Assembly (NCBI GenBank): GCA_030762895.1
Contig: CM061070.1
Span: 105,797,054 to 105,861,053 of the forward strand
Length of the DNA stretch: 64,000 bases
Source of the DNA: Sophora flavescens
Taxonomy: Eukaryota > Streptophyta > Magnoliopsida > Fabales > Fabaceae
Direction of reading: 5' to 3'
Shown here: in pieces, positions 54,775 through 64,000 of the stretch
Layout: every line of letters begins with the position of its first letter
Numbering within the stretch: the first letter of the stretch is position 1
Program-made: the position numbers and the translations under genes
Notes under the pieces: model-generated
What the model was told of the DNA's origin: nothing
Seen by the model: only the letters and a program-made list of their open reading frames with translations
Databases searched by the model: none

Positions 54775-56263
54775 CGAAATAGACAACTATAAACACGAGA
54801 AGGGGGTTGAAATGTGTTTATCAGAATTTAAACAAAGTTGAAATCTTTTCGCATACAGAAGCTAGGTTCAGACGAGTGGAAAGATACAGGATAGACAGGT
54901 GACCTGTCTGATGAAATTTTAACAGTGACTTTGGCAAACACACCACTTAATAAACGTATAAGAAAACTAAAGCAACTAAAGAGGTTATAAGGAAAAAGAG
55001 ATTGACATAGTTATTTATCTTGGTCCACTCTTCAAAGCAAAGAGCTATGTCCAGTTCTTGGCAGCACCAAGATTTATCCACTATAACTGATTAGGTTACA
55101 GACTCCAAGTATTGTTCGCACACCTGGCCTCTTCAGGCTCCAAGGCAAGTATTCTTTGAACACTTAGCCTCTTCAAGCTCACTCAGGTTTGTTTGAGAGA
55201 TTTGGTTTGTAATAAATACAAGTTCAGACAGACAAAACTTTCACTAACACTCAGAGAGTGGTTTAAATGTAAAGGTTACGAAAGTCTGCGTAATAACTTC
55301 AAATGATTGAAGAATACATAATGAAATAATGAAGATATTAATGCGCATAGTAATGGTTCTTTAATGCTATGTGTATTCTCTATACTTCATCTTCAATGAC
55401 TTCTGTATTATCGTCTTCAAGCATTTAGGATCCATTTGAGACATTCCCTCAGATGTTGGCTTCAAGCAGAACTTCATTAAATGCAATACAGTCGTTCTGG
55501 GCAACCATTAATGCAATAGGAACGTTGGTTGTACTCTAACACGAAGGATCATGGCTTTATGTATCGTGATACAACCATATCAGAGTTGTGCAGAGAGCTT
55601 TTTGTACTTTGCTGAGTACAATTCCCTTTTCGTGTAAGGACCAGAGGTACTAGGGAATAAAGCATGTTGGAAGCATTCTTTAATTGGTCTTTGGTTCCGA
55701 TAACAGAATCTGTTTTCTTGATACTGGTTCTTGAAATAAGATTATGATAATTCTTATAGAATTCGCATTCATAAAATAAGCGCGTCCATCTTGAAAATAA
55801 CCGCGTCCATCTAGCCATTTAAGATTTTACATTCGGACTGGCTAGTAGATGAGCTCCATATGTCATGTCATTGGACGGATCTTCTCATTAAGGACTTAGC
55901 AAGTCCAAAGACTTGTGCGAATGAGCGCTTCTGTCACCTTAGTGGACGAGCACTCCTATCACTTCAGTGGACGAGCGCTTCTGTCACCTTAGTGGACGAG
56001 CACTCCTATCTCTTCAGTGGACGAGCGCTTCTGTTACTTTAGTGGACGAGCGCTTCTGTCACTTTAGTGGACGAGCGCTTCTGTTACTTTAGTGGACGAG
56101 TGCTTCTGTCACTCATGAGCGGATAGATGATTCTTACAGTTTTAATTTGCACACTAGATAGACAGGTTAGCAACCAATATGAAGGTTAATTAAATCATTA
56201 ACCAATGTTTAGTTCTCATCAAAACTTAGGGAAATGTACATCAGACAATTTAGAGACTTAACA
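54775..56263 (-). repeat. 5' LTR of Copia B
   Basis: 1489 bp; 91 bp longer than the 3' LTR, mostly from three extra 25-bp minisatellite units (55915-56115). Its inner end reads CTATTTCG, where the 3' LTR has CTATTTCA. Confidence 0.93.
55915..56115 (-). repeat. 25-bp minisatellite in the Copia B 5' LTR, 8 units
   Basis: Alternating tggacgagcgcttctgt and tggacgagcactcctat variants show that pairs of units were duplicated together. Confidence 0.9.
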
Positions 56264-57120
56264 GCACTACCATGTGGGCACTCCATGAAGTCATGTCCCT
56301 GCATTCCACAAATCTCACAAGCAACATTAGTAGCACCTATTGAACTCACGTTAGATTTTTCGAGCTTATCAAAGCGTTTACTCAATGAGTCCACTTTAGA
56401 CATAATTAAATCATTACCATCCATTTCAAACTTACCCGCCGAAATATTTTTCGGGTTATTACATCTTTCTGAACCCCATTGGTGATAGTTGGTGGCAACG
56501 TTTTCAATGATATCAAATGCTTGAGTCAATGGTCTATTCATTAATGCTCCACCAGCTGTGGAGTCAAGTGACACCTTCGAAGAATAGTCCAATCCATTGT
56601 AGAAGGTATGCACTAATAGCCACTTCTCGAGCCCATGACGTGGGCAAGATTCTAGCAATCCCTTGTAACAATCCCAAGCTTCGGATAACCATTCACCGTC
56701 CTTTTGGAAGAAGCCGGTGATATGAGGTCGTAGGTAAACAGTCTTGGATGGTGGAAAGAATTTTTCCAAGAATGCCTGCTCCAGTTGGTCCCGTGTTGAC
56801 AAAGTATTAGCAGACACTGACTTCAACCAAGCTCTTGCCTTTCCAGTCAGAGAGGAGGGGAATAACCTCAAGCGGATAGCATCCACATGAGCTCCTTGAA
56901 TCCTAGTTGTATCACAAAATTCCAGGAATGTCTCCACATGATCAGTTGGGTCTTCTGAGGGTAATCCTCCAAACTGAAGTTGCCTAATCATGCCAATTAA
57001 TTGAGGCGGTATAGTGAAGTTTTCGGCCTCAATTTCTGGCCTAGCAATTCCTGTTCGCAAACCCTTATCATTTGGGGATGCGTAGTCCTTCGGTGGTTTG
57101 ATATCCGGTTGATCGGCCAT
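56264..57120 (-). pseudogene. Athila-like gag, N-terminal part
   Basis: The ATG at 57118-57120 follows the primer site and leader. MADQPDIKPPKDY, then IPPQLIGMIRQLQFGGLPSE, DPTDHVETFLEFCDT, IRLRLFPSSLTGKARAWLKS, FLEKFFPPSKTVYLR, HTFYNGLDYSSKVSLDSTAG and ending in a zinc knuckle CEICGMQGHDFMEC. This is the retrotransposon gag family found in Athila elements. About 285 residues are open before Copia B interrupts the frame at the HGSA codons; the frame resumes across the insertion at 39589. It formed the particle protein of the element. Confidence 0.93.
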
Positions 57121-57362
57121 GAGTGGGATGAGGATCAACTTTTCTCTCGCTCTTTGTATTTGTAGTCTCCTACGTCTATGAAAAGTCCTTTCGATCTTGG
57201 GGTCAACTTCAATAAGAGTTCCAAGACTTTGGGATCTTCGAATAAAAGAGAAAAATACCTGCAAAGAGAGAGATAGATACACTAAAAAAAGAAAAAAAAA
57301 TTAATAAAAAAATGTTCAGAAAAATTAATTTAAAAATTTAATTGAAATGCAAGAAAGCACAG

Positions 57363-57380
57363 TCCCCGGCAACGGCGCCA
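57363..57380 (-). other. Primer binding site, tRNA-Asp type (Athila-like)
   Basis: The minus strand reads TGGCGCCGTTGCCGGGGA, six bases from the LTR end at 57387. Confidence 0.85.
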
Positions 57381-58299
57381 AAAATTTGATAGCGTGAATC
57401 TGCAAGTGTACGCCTTCGTCGTCAAGTAATAAAAAGATCGAACCCATAGAGACCGTGATCTCGAACAACAATTATTTATTAAATCAATTAAACTAAACAA
57501 GGAGAGATTTGGTTTTTGAAATAAGAATCAAGTAACAAATCAATTATTAAAATCACAATCAAACAAAAAAGGAAATTAAATCAATTTGGGGTTTCTCAAA
57601 TTAATGAGGAATTTCCAGGAATTGGGTTACCGACAAGACTGCTTATGCTACTAAATTGACTACCCCTATGTTAATTATCAAGATGCTTTGAAGGTGAATT
57701 TATCCTAATATAGTTAATGTTCCCTATCGAGATACAAGAACCGTGCCTAATTAAACAAATCCCTACTCTCATGGTAATTGTATTTAAATTGGACTCATTG
57801 AGGTTTGTGACAATTCAATGAACCCTCGAAGGATCGCTTCTAACTCTCATGATTTAAGTCCTAAGTTCAATCCCTATAGATCCAGTACCTAGGTTCACTT
57901 CTCAGTTCATCCCTAGAATATCTAAAACATGCAAATAAGTGCGCACCAAATTCACAAGTAATTATAACAATAGGAACTAAATCAAAAGCAAATTGAAATT
58001 AACAAAGGAAAAACATCAATTCATAACATAAAATAAGGGCATAGCCCCAATTCCTAAAAATAAAACGACTACTCAAGCATTGCCATGTTCATAGCAATCT
58101 TGATTAACAAAAGCATAAAAATCCTAAGAGAAGAGAAGAAATTGAAGAAGAAGAGAAATCCTAAATTAAGCCAAAGGTAGCAGCCAAAAAGATAATATTT
58201 TCGAGCCTAATTGCCCTATTTATAGTGTAGGTTAACTTGGATTTAAAGCTATTACAAAATCAGATCAAATCAACAAATCAAATTCCATATTTTGCACTC

Positions 58300-58470
58300 A
58301 CGGTCATGATGCCTGTCACGACCAGGCTGTGACCAATTCTGACTTGGAGAGCTTGGACTGTTTGGCCTTTCACGGCCGTGACAGGTTCTGACTTTTGCAT
58401 TCTTCATTTTCTTCAGCCCTACGCGATCATGGCCGTGATGCTTGTCACCCCCAAGCCGTGATGGTCTCCG
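58300..58470 (-). repeat. GC-rich palindromes upstream of the Athila-like LTR TATA box
   Basis: Copies include tcacggccgtgac at about 58369 and degraded forms (cacgaccaggctgtgacc, gatcatggccgtgatg, tcacccccaagccgtgat). Same motif as in element 2, more decayed. Confidence 0.8.
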
Positions 58471-58506
58471 CTTGGCTCATTTTTCTTGCTTTACAAGCTC
58501 CGTCTT

Positions 58507-61500
58507 TGTAACACCCCCTTGGGCATTACGTCCTAATCACATGCGGAAATAAATTGAAAAGAAGGCTTACTGGTTGCTTTTGGAAAAACTTCTATAATTT
58601 TCATAAGTCTGAAAATATGAGGGTAAAAGTTTTGCGGAGTACTTAAAATAGTGCACACAACACAAACAGTATAATCATACCAAGTTTAATAATCCACAAC
58701 AAATAGATTTATTTATAAATCCAAAACACTTCAACATATGAACTTTCATGGAATAATCTTTCGTACTAAAATTTATAAAATCATTACAAGGCTTTACAGG
58801 ACCACCTACAATAACTTCTTTAAAACATTCGTCCCAAAGGAAACATCCTAAGCTGGTCATACTAAAAGACAACTACTAGGAAGAATTCCATAGTTCTCAC
58901 CATAGAATTTTCACCAACCTCTTCAAGGATCGGGAGTAATATCCTTGAGTGAGGTTAGGAACTTCTCGGCACCACTTGCCATCGTATTGCAGCAAAAGAC
59001 CAGGGAAAAACCTGATATATTGTAAGGGTGAGATACCAATATATGGATGGATTATGACGACTACATGTTCAAACACATATAAATAGCCAACAAATAAATA
59101 CTCATAAATAATCATATAAATATTCATAATAGTGAGTTGGATACAAATAAATATTCATAATCAACATATAAATACTCACAAATAATCATATAAATCAACA
59201 ATCATCGTCGTTTTTTAAAACATGGCACTTCTATAACTCCATGCAGTTTTTGGAAAAAGTGAGTTGATCAGGCTCAATTGCCACTCAGGCACAAATAGCC
59301 AACACATGTACATGGCTCAACTTAATTCCCACAGGAACTGTCCAACTCAAGGCACATTAATCAACGCATGTGGGTTCCAGTGCATATCGTCCTACATAAG
59401 GCACAATGAACAAGGCTCATGGAAATCATGGCCCATCAAGGCACCAATGATACACCATCACATGAGATACCTTTCCCCTCAAGGCATTCACACAAAACAA
59501 TTTGGGCACGTCTGCCAAATGCATGTACAAACATTTATTTTTCGTAGCTTTTCTTTGTGCTTCATTGTTTCCTTCGTTGAGTCTAAAGGCTCACGACCAT
59601 CCATAAATTTTCAAAGTTTTAAAACTTTCATTATAAACACATGACGTTTTAATCCGAGTGTCCAATCACAACAGTCCTAGACCTGTGCACTAGTCTTAGA
59701 CTTTGTGGTTGTAGAAAACAACTTTCACCTTTTACTACTTTCACCACGTTTTGTCACAACGTATGTAGGACACACAATCCACAACAACGAAAATATGACG
59801 CACAGTCCACAAGAACGTGTCTAGGACACAGTCCACAACAATGTGTATAGGACACATAGTCCAAAACAACGTAAATAGGACACACAGTCCACGACAACGT
59901 AAATAGGACACACATCCCACAACTTCATATATAGGACACAGTCCACAACATTGCCATACAGATCAGGGATCCACGTGCTTTAACTCTAGTATCCCGACGT
60001 CTCGGTTACTAGGTTCAATTTCAACGTTATTTTTCGTTGAGTGAAAAACAAATACAAAATCAAAACTTCCGTAACTTATCCAAGTTACCGGATATTTTTA
60101 CTTGAATAAATTCTTTTCAACAACATTTTCTTTTGAAATTCATTTTTAAAACTTTAAACTTTAGGAACTCCAATTCTTTTTCTAAAAATCTCCTTTGTAT
60201 TTGGAAAAATCTATTTCCTTTAAAAAATATAGTAAACCTTTTTGAAGAAAATCTCTTTCTAAAAACATTGGAAGCTAAAATCCCATTTTCTATGATACTT
60301 TACTACAAGTGTTCTCATAATTATGTTTTTCTTCAAAATAAGATCTTTCAGCTTAAATAATTTTCCTTTCTAAAATTGTTTTGATTCTCAAATTTTTTCC
60401 TTTCATTAAAACGTTACTAAAGAAATCTTTTCAAAACTTCAAAAATAAATTTGTTTTTCTTCAAAGTTTCTTACCATGAAATCTTTTCAAAGTTTGATTT
60501 TTCTTAGTGTAAAATCACTTAATTTTTCAAGTAAATTTCCTTCATAAAAGTTTTATTTTATTTCAAATATTCTGATACGGTTTTGAAAGTATAACTCATT
60601 TTTCCTTCTTCCAAAACATTTCTTCAAAATAAATATTTATTTATATTGGTCTTCATATAGTTTTTCTTAAGACTTTTACCTTAAGGATTTAATTGAGCTC
60701 TAACCAAAGGTTAGGCTTTCCATGCAACAATCACAGCATATATACAACAATTTCAACATATATGAACAACATTCATATTCCTTATAAATCATCACCACAT
60801 TATTAATCTCAAGATCCAACCAAAACAGCCACAACAATAACATCAATCAAACTTATCAAAACAAACACACATGACATATAGTCATCATAACATAATTATC
60901 CCTCAGGTTTTCTCCCCCTACCTGATTCGACGGATAGAAAAAGTCTTTGTTTCCGTGTTGCCCAGAGCAAGCTTCCTTTTTTTCCCACCGCGTGTCGCAA
61001 GTCTACAAATTAAGCGAACGACTTAAATTAAAACAACAAAGTCGTCTTATCTTTCTAAGTTTAGGTTTTGGCCTCGGATAAAACAAATGATGCTAGAGAT
61101 ATCAAATCTTTTTTTTTTTTTTTTAAATTCTTGGATTACATTGACACTTGTTTATAATCCATTTTATATCAAAAATCTATGCTTGATCATGTTAAAAGAT
61201 ATTATTTCTAAGAATCACATATTTCATTCAAATTTAGGATGAACTCTTTTTATAAAACATTTTTAGAACAGTAGTGAGTTTAAATCGTGAATGACCACCC
61301 AAAAGTCCTTTTAAATTTTCGAAAATTTAATGGAAGGTAATCAACTCAAATATAAACACATTGTAGTTGGTACCATGTCAAAATTCAAAATCATCAATTT
61401 ATTAAAAATCACGCACTGCCTCTGTTTGTACAGGATTTTCCAGAAATACGAGTTCACCAACATGCAACTTTAAGAAATTGTTTCTCTTTATATACACATG

Positions 61501-63222
61501 ATAAAAATCTCAAATTCTCAAAAAAACTTTAGGTATACGTCAGTATTAACCCAGAAAATTATATAAAAGTTTTTAACCTTCAAAATCATATTTAAAATCA
61601 TCATGCAACCAACTATGTACATATTTTCGCAGACAGAATTTGGTTCTACTTTGACAGGTGTTTTGACCTAGTAAATCTTATCCAAATACTTACATATTAT
61701 ATACCATATTAAAGCCCCAGAAGTATTCTTTCCAAATATGTATTTAGTTTTTGGAAACACGTTTTGTATAAAAAGTTATGGGCTTCCGAATTAGTGTATG
61801 TCATGCTGGCAGATTTATATTTCACATATGTTCATTCACACCAAGTTATTATCTTTACTCTAGCATAATACACAAGTCATAAAACCAACATGCAAGGGTC
61901 CTAGACCCTCAAAAACATACATGCAATCATATATCAACCAAAAGTATTAACCATTATTATCAAATAATGGTTCAAACAAAGAGTTGAGAAATGATCTTTA
62001 AATCAAGCTTGTGAAAATTTAACAAAAACTCCTACTTTACTCTATATAGGGTTCGGCCACCCTAAAAAAAATGGGTTTCAAAATTCTTTTGGTACATGAA
62101 AATTTATAGGATGAAAGTAGATGTGAGTATGAGTTCATAAAAATTATTTCTTGTTAAAGAGATGTCTCTAAAGATTTTTCTCCAAATTTTTAACTAGAAA
62201 TATGAACATGCAACATAAAGATAATGACATGCATGTTGATGAAAAATATTTCTAAGAAAATAAAGAGCAAGAGTGGAGATTTATACCCTGTTGATGATGA
62301 TGAGAAGAAGATGAGCAAAGCCTTGATCTCTTCAAGAGCAAAATGGTGAAGACTGTGTGTAAGTGTGTGAGTAGTAAAGTATGTATGTGAGTGAACTTGA
62401 GAGGAGATGCAAAAGTGAGGCTTGGAGGATGAAGAGGGTATTTATAGAGGAAATGGGGGAGGGGGCGCTGCTTCATAGAGAAGGAATGGAGAGGATTTTT
62501 CATTTTTTTTTGTTTAAAATTTTATTAAATTAAAACTTGATTTAATTAAAATAATGGGTTTCTTGTAAAAATAAATAAAATGATGACATGTATTAAATTA
62601 ATTCACTATTTAACATCTAATCCATCAAGTTCACGTCAAGTCTTTCAATTTTTTTTAATAAAAAAAATAGATTTAAATAAAATAATGGTTACTTGTCAAA
62701 ATAAAGAAAATAATTGTGTGTAAGGTTATGATGTTGTGTAATAAATGAAAATATTATTCAAATCAAATCAAGTCTCTTCAAATCTATATTTAATATATTT
62801 TAAATTAATTTGTTTCGTTTTGGTTCCATTAATTTCCTGACGGTGAAAACCGATCGTATTTTCTAAACGAAAATTCACCCGAAAAAATTAATGTTTTTTG
62901 TAATATTTATAAATATTTTTTTAAAAATCATGGTAATTGTTGTAAATATTTTAGGAAATCCAAAATTTTATTTTTCATGTCGAAATTCGTTTTCTGTATT
63001 ACTAAAGTTTTGCTGACAGCGAAAACGTAGACCCTTTTCGTATGAAATTTCAACCAGAAATTTAACTACAGTTTTCTAAAATAAGAATAAGAATAAAAAT
63101 AGAAATAAGCTACAAGATTTTTTATTTATTTATCAAAATAATTTTCTCTAAATTAAATTAATAATTACACCTACCCGTACATAAGCACAAATAATTAAGA
63201 AACAAAACATCGGGATGTTACA
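58507..63222 (-). mobile_element. Solo LTR inserted in the Athila-like 5' LTR
   Basis: The minus strand begins TGTAACATCCCG at 63222 and ends GGGTGTTACA at 58507. The duplication gtctt lies at 58502-58506 and 63223-63227. It is related in ends and plan to 29308-33911, but a different subfamily with little shared middle sequence. No internal domain is visible, so it is a solo LTR of 4.7 kb. Its middle (60100-62250) is AT-rich with no gene. TATAAATA (minus) at 62439-62446 is a likely promoter. Confidence 0.85.
59755..59960 (-). repeat. Minisatellite of ggacacacagtcc units in the solo LTR
   Basis: Seven or so copies of a 27-30-bp unit (aggacacacagtccac aacaacgtaaat style). A diverged counterpart (aggactcctagccc) is in the other solo LTR at 30900-31015. 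Confidence 0.75.
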
Positions 63223-63404
63223 GTCTTCATGCAAACTCCAAATTAACTGGTCTTGAACAATTTAATCATCAATTCCTGAACACAAGCACCACAAAACCAC
63301 CTTACCCGTTCTAAGGAAAAACTAACAAATATCAAAATAAAATGCCTAAACTACATGAAAATGCATACAAAATGATAAAGAAATATGAGGCGAAATCATA
63401 CTCA

Positions 63405-64000
63405 TCGCTTCCCAAGTTAAAAGCTTAAACAAATAATACTTAAGCAAATTAAATAGATAAGGGAAGAAAGATATCACTCAAGAGATTTATACTCGTTCAC
63501 CCAAAATCCACAGGGTTGCGTCCAGTTTCTTGGCAGCACCAAGTTTCCACTATAATTAAGTAAATTACAGTGCAAGTATTCTTTCCATACCTAGCCTCTT
63601 CAGGCTCAACACTCAAACAAGTATTCTTTTATCACCTAGCCTCTTCAGGCTCAACACAGTAAGGAATGAAAGGTTTTGTGTAATTAATACAACTTGCAAG
63701 TCTTTCAACTCACACTCAAGGAGTGGAATAAATATGAAGTATGAAAGGCTGTGAATTAATATCAAATGATTAAAAGTGTATTCAATGAAAGAATGAAGAA
63801 GTTAATGAAGAGAGTAAATGCTTATGTGCAATGTTCTTAATGATATTCAACTTCTTGTTTTCATCTTCATTGTTTGATCTATTTAAAGACTTCAATTAAA
63901 TAAATCTGTTAGGCACAGCTTCAGAATTTGTGTTCTTATGATTTGAGCTTCCGAGACATCATTAATGCCAAAGAGTCGTTCTGTGTAAACATTAAATGCT
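63405..64000 (-). mobile_element. Partial Copia A-type LTR, second piece, running off the window
   Basis: It continues the LTR started at 36791. Blocks such as gtattctttt..cacctagcctcttcaggctcaacac, cttttgtgtaattaatacaactt and aatatcaaatgattgaag-like sequence match 12090-12480. The far LTR end is not in the window. Confidence 0.8.

Larger units (their letters stand above)
39595..56263 (-). mobile_element. Copia B: complete-length SIRE/Maximus-like Copia element
   Basis: The whole is flanked by gcact (39590-39594 and 56264-56268), and removing it restores the Athila gag frame. LTRs lie at 39595-40992 and 54775-56263. On the minus strand the order is 5' LTR, TGGTATCAGAGC primer site, gag, protease, integrase, RT, RNase H, extra ORF, polypurine tract, 3' LTR. 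A non-autonomous element of 5.8 kb sits between gag and pol. Without it the length is about 10.9 kb. Several stops and frameshifts make it inactive, but it is better preserved than Copia A. Confidence 0.95.
36996..63404 (-). mobile_element. Athila-like Gypsy element with gag and protease only, hosting two insertions
   Basis: LTR sequences at 36996 and 57387 share tgatag.gtgaatc.gcaagtgta and following sequence. A tRNA-Asp primer site is at 57363-57380 (minus). Gag (56264-57120) and gag-end/protease (38369-39589) have the Athila style, but no reverse transcriptase or integrase remains. It contains Copia B (39595-56263) and a solo LTR (58507-63222). The flanks (ctccc left, tcgct right) do not match, so a clean target duplication was not found. 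The left side looks recombined. Confidence 0.8.
57387..63404 (-). repeat. 5' LTR of the Athila-like element, split by a solo LTR
   Basis: Own sequence is 57387-58506 and 63228-63404, about 1.3 kb. On the minus strand it opens TGAGTATGATTTCGCC at 63404, similar in layout to the LTR of element 2 (both continue atgcattttcat.tagtttaggca). Palindromes at 58300-58470 lie upstream of its TATA box (TATAAATAG, 58216-58225). Confidence 0.8.

Noticed and set aside
59264..59644. 126-residue ORF in the solo LTR
   Set aside because: Antisense to the LTR, no recognisable domain, in a repeat-rich region.
36996..63404. Target duplication of the Athila-like element (ctccc/cttccc)
   Set aside because: The bases next to the inferred LTR ends do not match; the nearby similarity is too weak to call.

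Overview
The window is eukaryotic nuclear DNA from a flowering plant, most likely a eudicot and probably a papilionoid legume. It is AT-rich, has GT-AG introns and a ribosomal-protein promoter of the plant type, and carries SIRE/Maximus-like Copia and Athila-like or chromovirus-like Gypsy LTR retrotransposons. The legume assignment is an impression from repeat style; no search was run. Only one ordinary host gene is visible: cytosolic ribosomal protein S12 (RPS12), plus strand, 7534-9571, with four coding exons. Its promoter has two TGGGCC (site II) boxes, a telo-box-like motif and a TATA box.

Left part, 1-11930. A Mutator-like element (110-2267, perfect 9-bp target duplication) carries a broken, antisense Agenet-domain gene fragment and has a second TIR element nested in its right terminal repeat. 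It is followed by AT-rich intergenic DNA with a foldback, a MITE candidate and degenerate repeats, then RPS12, then a short non-autonomous LTR element (10315-11926).

Middle, 11933-36790. Remains of a minus-strand Copia element (Copia A) have a 3' LTR, an extra ORF between LTR and pol, and a broken pol. Copia A is split by a plus-strand Gypsy-like element without gag-pol (16526-28824, TSD gttag) and by a 4.6-kb solo LTR (29308-33911, TSD atggt). The 16526-28824 element is itself split by a non-autonomous element with a tRNA-Asp primer site (20850-26111, TSD gtagc) and one intact ORF of unknown function.

Right, 36791-64000. A second piece of the Copia A-type LTR (36791-36995 and 63405 to the window end) is opened by an Athila-like minus-strand element (36996-63404, gag and protease only). 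That element is opened by a complete SIRE-like Copia B (39595-56263, TSD gcact) and by another solo LTR (58507-63222, TSD gtctt). Copia B is opened by a second tRNA-Asp non-autonomous element (47331-53085, TSD ataca). Insertion order can be read from the target duplications; nesting reaches four to five levels.

Most notable signals: (i) three LTR families carry arrays of paired GC-rich palindromes directly upstream of the LTR TATA box, and in one family the array is repeated next to the 3' LTR; (ii) the two tRNA-Asp non-autonomous elements encode related ORFs of unknown function, sharing a MDNY start, DPRGSE and WDPGG motifs; (iii) the 3' LTR of the 16526-28824 element has lost 2.47 kb, including its promoter, between CAAG microhomologies; (iv) related LTRs carry differently organised minisatellites (alternating 83/127 bp against plain 127 bp). 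All LTR boundaries were read by eye from repeats and target duplications; identities, ages and family names were not computed.
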